A stretch of DNA of 10,612 nucleotides, from NCBI GenBank assembly GCA_030605085.1, contig JAUWBH010000194.1, forward strand, positions 1 through 10,612, read 5' to 3'. The notes below the pieces were generated by a model. The model saw only the letters and a list, made by a program, of their open reading frames with translations, was not told the DNA's origin and made no database searches. The position numbers were made by a program, and so were the translations under genes. Below are positions 6,726 to 10,612 of this stretch, piece after piece (the stretch's first letter is position 1; each line of letters starts with the position of its first letter). This stretch comes from Promethearchaeota archaeon (lineage in GTDB: Archaea > Asgardarchaeota > Lokiarchaeia > Sigynarchaeales > SOKP01).

Positions 6726-7526
6726 TTACTTGCCAAATCTTGGAGGATTTGGAGCATTTGGTTTGATTTTTCCTTGAACTCCAGTTGATTGATAGAATTG
6801 TGGTATCTTTGTAGGATTAAACAATCTTGTCCATCCATTGAGCGAGGTGAGATCATTTTCATTAAGAGCCCATTTGGCAAATTTAGAAAAAATATCTTTA
6901 TCATATGCAGAGATGGAGTCCGTTAAAATATTATTAGTGTTTGCAGGATCGACTAATCTAATTGTTTCCATATTTTCTAATATAAATTCAAGTACTTCAA
7001 TTATTGCATCATTCAAGGGTAAATTTAGGTTATTTTTAAGAGCTCTGATTATTAATTGTTCAAGAATAAAACTAGGAAAATCAATCTCATATCTAACTTT
7101 CCATAACTTTAATAATTTGATTACATCTCTTCTTCCAAATTCTATAATGGAAGCAATATGTTGGACTACACTTGTCTTTAATCGTTCACCAGCCTCATTT
7201 CTCCATAAATACGCTGAATCTTCGGAACCCTTTATTCTTTTAGCTGGAACAACATCAATGTGATAATTTTCACGCTTTAAAACTCGTATAGCTGCATTTT
7301 TAGTCATTATACTATAGTTACTTGACCCTAAATATCTTGCGACTTTATCGTAGATATTCTCAATTGAATCGTCTGTCGTTTCAGGAAAATATAACACTAT
7401 ATCTAAATCATATGATTCTTTAATCATAGTTTTTTTGCCTCTTGAACCCCCAAAATAAGGAGTGGGAATTGGTAAATCCTGAATCTTTTTTATAATTCCT
7501 AAGAGTTTTTCACGATCATTATTCAT
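6726..7526 (-). CDS. CBASS CD-NTase (cGAS/DncV-like oligonucleotide cyclase)
   Basis: From ATG 7526 the product has 266 residues. The catalytic nucleotidyltransferase core is complete: GGS (26-28), the metal-binding D40-x-D42 in ESYDLDIVLYF, and the third acidic residue D91 in YHIDVVPA. The C-terminal helical part has the RLVDPANTNN motif (190-199) typical of OAS/cGAS-like enzymes. It should join NTPs into a cyclic di- or trinucleotide signal on infection. The frame stays open for 25 more protein-like codons upstream (TTILEYLNELLQDQ...), as the N-terminal helix of this family would require, but without a standard start. An AAGGTGA sits right before an ATA/ATT, so translation may begin near 7598 (290 residues). 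The C-terminus ends PPRFGK; type II cyclases are conjugated by Cap2 through this tail. It is the first gene of the operon and lies 30 bases before cap2. Confidence 0.9.
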   Translation of the reverse strand: MNNDREKLLGIIKKIQDLPIPTPYFGGSRGKKTMIKESYDLDIVLYFPETTDDSIENIYDKVARYLGSSNYSIMTKNAAIRVLKRENYHIDVVPAKRIKGSEDSAYLWRNEAGERLKTSVVQHIASIIEFGRRDVIKLLKLWKVRYEIDFPSFILEQLIIRALKNNLNLPLNDAIIEVLEFILENMETIRLVDPANTNNILTDSISAYDKDIFSKFAKWALNENDLTSLNGWTRLFNPTKIPQFYQSTGVQGKIKPNAPNPPRFGK

Positions 7527-7604
7527 TTCATTTTTATAATTATCAGGAATGTTTTGGTCTTGGAGTAATTCGTTTAAATATTCTAAAATGGTAGTAATTA
7601 TTCT

Positions 7605-7611
7605 TCACCTT
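7605..7611 (-). promoter_or_regulatory. Shine-Dalgarno AAGGTGA upstream of the cyclase
   Basis: Read on the minus strand, AAGGTGA is one of the best ribosome-binding matches in the window. It is followed after 3 bases by ATA (7601-7599) and after 6 by ATT (7598-7596), both in frame with the cyclase, while ATG 7526 lies about 80 bases away with no such site. Its TGA also closes the frame upstream. It therefore argues for a start at a rare codon near 7598; a GTG inside it opens a different, short frame. Confidence 0.4.
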
Positions 7612-7640
7612 ATAATATATATTTTTGTCAAATGTTTATT

Positions 7641-7649
7641 ATTTATAAG
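7641..7649 (-). promoter_or_regulatory. Candidate TATA box for the cyclase-cap2-cap3 operon
   Basis: The minus strand reads CTTATAAAT. An archaeal start site about 26 bases downstream would fall near 7619, just before the AAGGTGA, giving a short leader that fits an N-terminally extended cyclase. It lies back to back with the element for the effector gene. Confidence 0.35.
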
Positions 7650-7660
7650 GAAATTTGGTA

Positions 7661-7669
7661 ATATAAATT
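7661..7669 (+). promoter_or_regulatory. Candidate TATA box for the HNH-SAVED gene
   Basis: ATATAAATT resembles an archaeal TATA box. Transcription would begin near 7690 with a leader of about 34 bases before ATG 7724 and no Shine-Dalgarno sequence. Only about 11 bases separate it from the opposing element, so one bound regulator could act on both CBASS transcripts. Confidence 0.3.
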
Positions 7670-7703
7670 TATAGAGCACAATATAATAGTAATTTAATAT
7701 CAA

Positions 7704-7727
7704 ATGCAAAAACCAATTAGATTATGA
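7704..7727 (+). promoter_or_regulatory. Possible seven-codon leader frame overlapping the effector start
   Basis: ATG 7704 opens MQKPIRL and ends in TGA 7725-7727, which overlaps the effector ATG as ATGA. The predicted transcript start precedes it. The arrangement would allow translational coupling or damping of the toxic effector. A chance occurrence in short AT-rich DNA is quite possible. Confidence 0.2.
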
Positions 7728-8833
7728 AAAAAAAAGATATTCATAAGTTGATTGCAGATAGCGGTGGAAGGTGTAACTATCCGGGTTGTGGGGAAAAAGT
7801 TATATTTGAATATGAAGATGGTACATTTGTTAAAGTCGTGGAATTCTGCCATATAATTGGAGAAAGTTCCAAGGGTCCAAGAGGACACCCTAAATATAGT
7901 GAATTAATGAAAAGAGATCCAGAAAATATCATATTATTATGTGCAAACCATCATAAGATTATAGATAATAACGAAAGAGAATATACCATTGATACACTAA
8001 AACAAATGAAGGCAAACCACATACAATGGGTTAATGAAAGATTAGATGGTTTAAAAGAAGCAGTTTGGACATTATTAATCCATTCAGGAAATGTAACAGG
8101 AACAGGTGCTCCAAATTTGGATAAGGAATTAATATATCAAGACTTTTATGGAACTCACATAATTGCTGAAGCTGAGGAATTTATCTTTGAAGAATTTTTA
8201 ACGGAATCTAAAAATTGGCTTGAGTTTAAAAACAAACAAGAGCAATGGTGGCAAATTTTTAAGAATCAAGATATTAAACCAAAAAAATTCCTTATCTGTT
8301 CAATTAACTTTATACCTTTAGTAATCCAACTTGGGTTTCTTATTCATAATACGAATACTTTTGATATTTATCAATATCATCCTGAAGAAAATACTTGGAA
8401 ATGGAAATTTTTAGAGGAGACTGAAGCTAACCAAGAGTTTTTTTTTATTGAAAAACTTAATGTTGAGGATCTCACAATCCAAAAAATCGCATTATCAATT
8501 TCCATTTCTGGTACAGTGAATGATAATGATATTTTCGAAGTAATTGGTAATAACATCAAAATAATTAGAATTAATGTTAATGAGCCCGATAGAACTTGGT
8601 TAAAATATAAAGAACAATTAATAGAATTTCAAAAGAAATATACAAGTTTAATAGATACAATAGTACAACAATATAAGAACTTAAAAGAAATTCATTTATT
8701 TTATGCTGGTCCTACTCCAATTGCGTTTATAATAGGGAGTTATATTAATCCAACCATTCACCCTCAGTTTATACTCTATAATTATTACGCAAAGGAGACT
8801 CCTAAATATTCAAAAGCGTTTGAAATAAACTAG
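7724..8833 (+). CDS. cap5: CBASS Cap5-type HNH-SAVED effector nuclease
   Basis: The product has 369 residues. Residues 1-110 form an HNH endonuclease: zinc ligands C17, C22, C73 and probably H76 (a His where Cys is usual), and H43 (EFCHIIGE), N68 (ENIILLC) and H77 as the H-N-H set. Residues about 135-369 form a SAVED domain, ending in the characteristic IHLFYAGPTPIAFIIGSYIN ... HPQFILYNYY region (323-355). In Cap5 proteins SAVED binds the cyclic nucleotide made by the partner cyclase, which drives assembly and activates the HNH domain to degrade double-stranded DNA, killing or arresting the infected cell. The length is normal. It is transcribed divergently from the cyclase operon, with 0.1 to 0.2 kb between starts; the usual CBASS layout is co-directional. 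The start at ATG 7724 follows an AT-rich leader without a ribosome binding site. Confidence 0.9.
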   Translation: MKKKDIHKLIADSGGRCNYPGCGEKVIFEYEDGTFVKVVEFCHIIGESSKGPRGHPKYSELMKRDPENIILLCANHHKIIDNNEREYTIDTLKQMKANHIQWVNERLDGLKEAVWTLLIHSGNVTGTGAPNLDKELIYQDFYGTHIIAEAEEFIFEEFLTESKNWLEFKNKQEQWWQIFKNQDIKPKKFLICSINFIPLVIQLGFLIHNTNTFDIYQYHPEENTWKWKFLEETEANQEFFFIEKLNVEDLTIQKIALSISISGTVNDNDIFEVIGNNIKIIRINVNEPDRTWLKYKEQLIEFQKKYTSLIDTIVQQYKNLKEIHLFYAGPTPIAFIIGSYINPTIHPQFILYNYYAKETPKYSKAFEIN

Positions 8834-8908
8834 CATCTCTAATTGAAACCTTGTTATTATCAATTACTAATCCTATTGCCTCTTTAACAATAAAGTAAAA
8901 ATAACATT

Positions 8909-9415
8909 TTATATGTAATAGACCCAATTTTCTAATGTATCACAACGATATAATTTAGCCTCCTCGATTTTATCTACTTGATTTGATCCTCGCCAGCAAT
9001 AGAACGTTGACATAGTTTCGCTTAATTGGTTTGTGATGTAATCATCAGGGTTACTGTAATCGCGATCAAAATTTTTATCACCCCCCTGTATATTTTCTAT
9101 GAACATGTTTTCAGAAAGGTTAAATAGTGATAAATAAAAATAACGATATATAAAAGTGGGTTCAGAAAACCCAGAGATAGCTAATAACAACAAATAATGA
9201 GCATTATTACTAGTAAAGTAAAAGTATCGAATTTTTGAATTTGGATAGCCTTTAATGTTTATAGAATTATGTAGGTAAAAATTTTTGCCCCTTAAAGGAA
9301 AACGATAAGTTTTATGGTAAACTGGTACACTGAAATTAGTTATAAAGTATTGGATACAAATAGTATTATGGCCAAAAAAATCAAAAAACCAAGGATAATA
9401 TTTCAAATCTTCCAT
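8909..9415 (-). CDS. Hypothetical protein, aromatic-rich
   Basis: The product has 168 residues and is rich in Tyr, Phe and Asn. The C-terminal third is convincingly protein-like (SNPDDYITNQLSETMSTFYC, WRGSNQVDKIEEAKLYRCDT) and the long stop-free run in AT-rich DNA supports coding. There is no clear membrane helix (only short hydrophobic stretches such as YLLLLAISGF) and no motif I recognise. The first 16 residues overlap, head to head, the start of the GIY-YIG remnant on the other strand, so the real start may be further in or the 5' end altered; no ribosome binding site precedes ATG 9415. It converges on the HNH-SAVED gene with a 75-base gap that holds nothing visible. Its role is unknown; a CBASS accessory is not indicated by orientation. 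Confidence 0.5.
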   Translation of the reverse strand: MEDLKYYPWFFDFFGHNTICIQYFITNFSVPVYHKTYRFPLRGKNFYLHNSINIKGYPNSKIRYFYFTSNNAHYLLLLAISGFSEPTFIYRYFYLSLFNLSENMFIENIQGGDKNFDRDYSNPDDYITNQLSETMSTFYCWRGSNQVDKIEEAKLYRCDTLENWVYYI

Positions 9416-9648
9416 TAAAAGATGGAAACTACAATCTTTATAATAGAAAAGAGGAAATTGTCTATACGGGGCAAGGAAACATAAAGGACAGAATTTCAGA
9501 CCATTTTAATAATACTAAAAAGCCATTTACATCATTTACATATAATCTAGAGCCTTCCGCTAAAAAGCGTGAGCAGATTGAAGAGCAGAGAATAAAACGT
9601 TATAAGCCACCTTTAAATAAGCAAAAGAAAAAAAAAAAAAAGAATTAA
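9368..9648 (+). pseudogene. GIY-YIG nuclease-like gene, frameshifted near its start
   Basis: The frame 9364-9648 translates as a GIY-YIG-type domain: ISNLPLKDGNYNLYN (GNY for GIY), EEIVYTGQGNIKDRISDHFN (YTG for YIG, with the conserved R and H), then a Lys/Glu-rich helix (SAKKREQIEEQRIKRYKPPL) with the acidic residue. It has no start codon. The natural ATG at 9368 (MAKKIKK...) is one base out of frame; adding a single A in the A7 or A6 run at 9373-9387 would join MAKKIK to TKDNISNLP. The 3' end is a run of 14 A encoding Lys before TAA. Such small nucleases act in DNA cleavage and in mobile elements; this one is broken, or the A-run is miscounted in the assembly. Confidence 0.65.
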
Positions 9649-9789
9649 ATCAGCATCTGCTAGAACGGGTAAATTTTGATTGTGTGAAACAATTATGAAC
9701 TGCCTAATATATTTATATTCTTTTAGGATGTTTATTGTAAACTTAATATTATTAAATGTGTATAAATCGTCCAAAGGAAAGAAGTTTTA
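9613..9789 (-). pseudogene. ABC/AAA-like ATPase fragment (Walker B to H-loop)
   Basis: Just before the TcmP-like gene, the minus strand encodes, without start, PLDDLYTFNNIKF..., then ILKEYKYIRQFIIVSHNQNL and PVLADADLILF. This matches the end of SMC/ABC-type ATPase domains in which a Walker B/D-loop (DQPEDDLDN) is followed by a helix and the H-loop (RQfIivTHNaNiPVlgDAe). That exact wording is typical of large AAA-like ATPases of defence islands such as the TrlF family. The frame is closed by TAA at about 9790-9792, so all upstream parts are gone, and it runs into the poly-T opposite the GIY-YIG tail. It is a clear relic, about 50 residues of a much larger protein. Confidence 0.6.
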
Positions 9790-9822
9790 GAAAAAAAAGA
9801 TAATGTATCCAAGTTAATTAAA

Positions 9823-10285
9823 GTGGGTGAAAAGACGAATAAAAGTAAATATGATTTTTTAGGATTGTTTTACACTAAATGGAATAAACCTCATCCCTGT
9901 GTAATTATTGATACCCATGCAGGAATAGGATTAATAAATTTAACTACTAAAAATAATTTAACGAAAAAGAGATATTCTGAAGAGATTTATGGTTCTCCAT
10001 TAATAGCAATTATTAAAACTATAAAAATTTCAAAAAACCTAAAAATAATATTAAATGAAGCTAATCCTGATAATTATGTATATTTAAGAAAATATTTAGA
10101 TATAGTAGAGAATGAAGGTCTTCCAGTCTTTGAAAAAATTAAAAAAAAGTTTCATTATAAGTCTTTGGAAACAGGAAGAAAGCGAAAATGATATTTTTTC
10201 TAACTATTTAGATATCATTGATGAAAAAATTAATTCAAAACCAATCGCATTATTTTTTTTGGATCCATGTAAATATTTTCTATAA
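9823..10285 (+). pseudogene. tcmP: Three-Cys-motif partner (TcmP)-like gene, frameshifted and truncated
   Basis: From GTG 9823 the frame encodes KYDFLGLFYTKWNKPHPC, VIIDTHAGIG (compare the TcmP yIDtFAGpG loop), EEIYGSPLIAIIKTI and ILNEANPDNYVYLRKYL, the methyltransferase-like core of TcmP proteins. The frame is lost around 10132-10170 (A6 and A8 runs) and ends at 10191. The next frame picks up directly with KQEESENDIFSNYLDIIDEK and KPIALFFLDPCKY (compare FlDPfGy), then stops at 10283-10285, well short of the family's normal length of roughly 250-400 residues. Protein-like sequence also extends upstream of the GTG to about 9781. It is one frameshift plus 3' truncation. TcmP proteins accompany three-Cys-motif proteins in mobile or defence settings; the exact activity is unknown. 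Confidence 0.6.
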
Positions 10286-10376
10286 CTTTCAAATATTCTG
10301 ATGTTTTCAAGAAATTTAAAGCTTGTTTAATATAGTAATATGAAATATCCCATTCTTTAGTAAAAAATTTGAAACT
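10230..10376 (-). pseudogene. Coding-looking scrap downstream of the macrodomain gene
   Basis: On the minus strand, one frame downstream of the macrodomain stop reads ISFKFFTKEWDISYYYIKQA and LNFLKTSEYLKVIENIYM before a TAA at 10230-10232. It has the helical, amphipathic look of a protein end but no start codon, and its last third overlaps the tail of the TcmP-like remnant. It may be the C-terminal part of the macrodomain protein displaced by a frameshift, or an unrelated fragment. No family was recognised. Confidence 0.3.
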
Positions 10377-10381
10377 TATTA

Positions 10382-10612
10382 TTAAATTCTTCTTATATAA
10401 ATCTCTACCCTAAGATCCAATGGTTTCAAATATTTTTCCATTATTGGTTTAACATCTTTCCAATTTAATTCTCCATGACTACATCCTAATTGAGGAAAAG
10501 CTACAGATTTTATGTTCCATTTATGATAATTTTTAATGAAATAGTCTAATCCTAATTCGATCCATTCCAATTTTGAATTATTTCTCCAATGCATTTTGGT
10601 TGGAAAATTAAT
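10382..10612 (-). CDS. DarG-like macrodomain protein, C-terminal part (runs off the window)
   Basis: The frame is open from the window edge (INFPTKMHWRNNSKLEWIEL) to TAA 10382-10384, about 76 residues. It matches the second half of the DarG-type macrodomain: FPTKxHWR..S, a helix (ELGLDYFIKNYHKW), the strand and loop IKSVAFPQLGCSHGELNW (family form: IAfPpLGcGxGgLdW) and a final helix ending KPLDLRVEIYI. Macrodomains of this type remove ADP-ribose; DarG is the antitoxin that reverses DNA ADP-ribosylation by the DarT toxin. An ATG lies at 10594, but the conserved FPTK before it shows the gene begins outside the window. Whether darT is next cannot be seen. It stops right after the macrodomain, so the DarG C-terminal helper domain is absent or displaced. 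Confidence 0.7.
   Translation of the reverse strand: MNFPTKMHWRNNSKLEWIELGLDYFIKNYHKWNIKSVAFPQLGCSHGELNWKDVKPIMEKYLKPLDLRVEIYIRRI

Noticed and set aside
6838..7263. Plus-strand open frame of 141 codons
   Set aside because: Fully antisense to the CD-NTase, whose catalytic motifs are clear; Ser/Leu/Ile-rich shadow.
7612..7640. Bacterial -35 TTGACA on the minus strand before the cyclase
   Set aside because: TTGACA is present, but the only TATA-like hexamers lie too close (spacer near 10 bases) for a sigma-70 promoter; the TATA box at 7641-7649 fits better.
1..10612. CRISPR array, tRNA/rRNA genes, insertion-sequence ends or transposase
   Set aside because: No regularly spaced repeats, no structured RNA sequence, no transposase motif and no terminal inverted repeats with target duplications were visible.

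Overview
The window is AT-rich (about 25-30% GC by eye over most of it). It reads as DNA from a low-GC prokaryote, more likely an archaeon than a bacterium. Strong Shine-Dalgarno sequences are rare, TATA-box-like elements lie at archaeal spacing before several genes, CxxC zinc-ribbon tails are present, and there are leucine-rich-repeat and isoprenylcysteine-methyltransferase-like genes. An Asgard-type archaeon would fit, but nothing here proves it (no rRNA, tRNA or marker gene).

The intact core, 4441-8833, is a type II CBASS anti-phage locus. A CD-NTase (oligonucleotide cyclase, 6726-7526 or slightly longer), a Cap2-type E2-E1 fusion (4896-6695) and a Cap3-type JAB/JAMM peptidase (4441-4899) form a tight minus-strand operon. 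The effector, a Cap5-type HNH-SAVED nuclease (7724-8833), is transcribed divergently from a shared 0.1-kb promoter region. By family knowledge, Cap2 conjugates the cyclase through its C-terminus and primes it, Cap3 reverses this, phage infection triggers cyclic-nucleotide synthesis, and the SAVED domain senses the nucleotide and activates the HNH nuclease to destroy DNA.

Left of CBASS (1-4440): the C-terminal end of a membrane protein; a start-less gene remnant (79-444); an isoprenylcysteine/phospholipid methyltransferase-like gene split by one in-frame TAA (539-1279); a higher-GC block (about 1300-3310) with a Suppressor-of-fused (SUFU) domain protein carrying a zinc ribbon and TPR, plus a zinc-ribbon protein that looks 5'-truncated; small hypothetical genes (3345-3995); and a frameshifted leucine-rich-repeat remnant (4082-4413).

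Right of CBASS (8834-10612): an unrecognised minus-strand gene, then broken genes packed head to tail: a GIY-YIG nuclease frameshifted at A-runs, a fragment of an ABC/AAA-like ATPase, a frameshifted and truncated three-Cys-motif-partner (TcmP)-like gene, and a coding-looking scrap. At the edge is the C-terminal part of a DarG-like macrodomain. The picture is a defence island in which the CBASS module is kept intact among decaying accessory genes. An alternative for some of the breaks is homopolymer error in the assembly.
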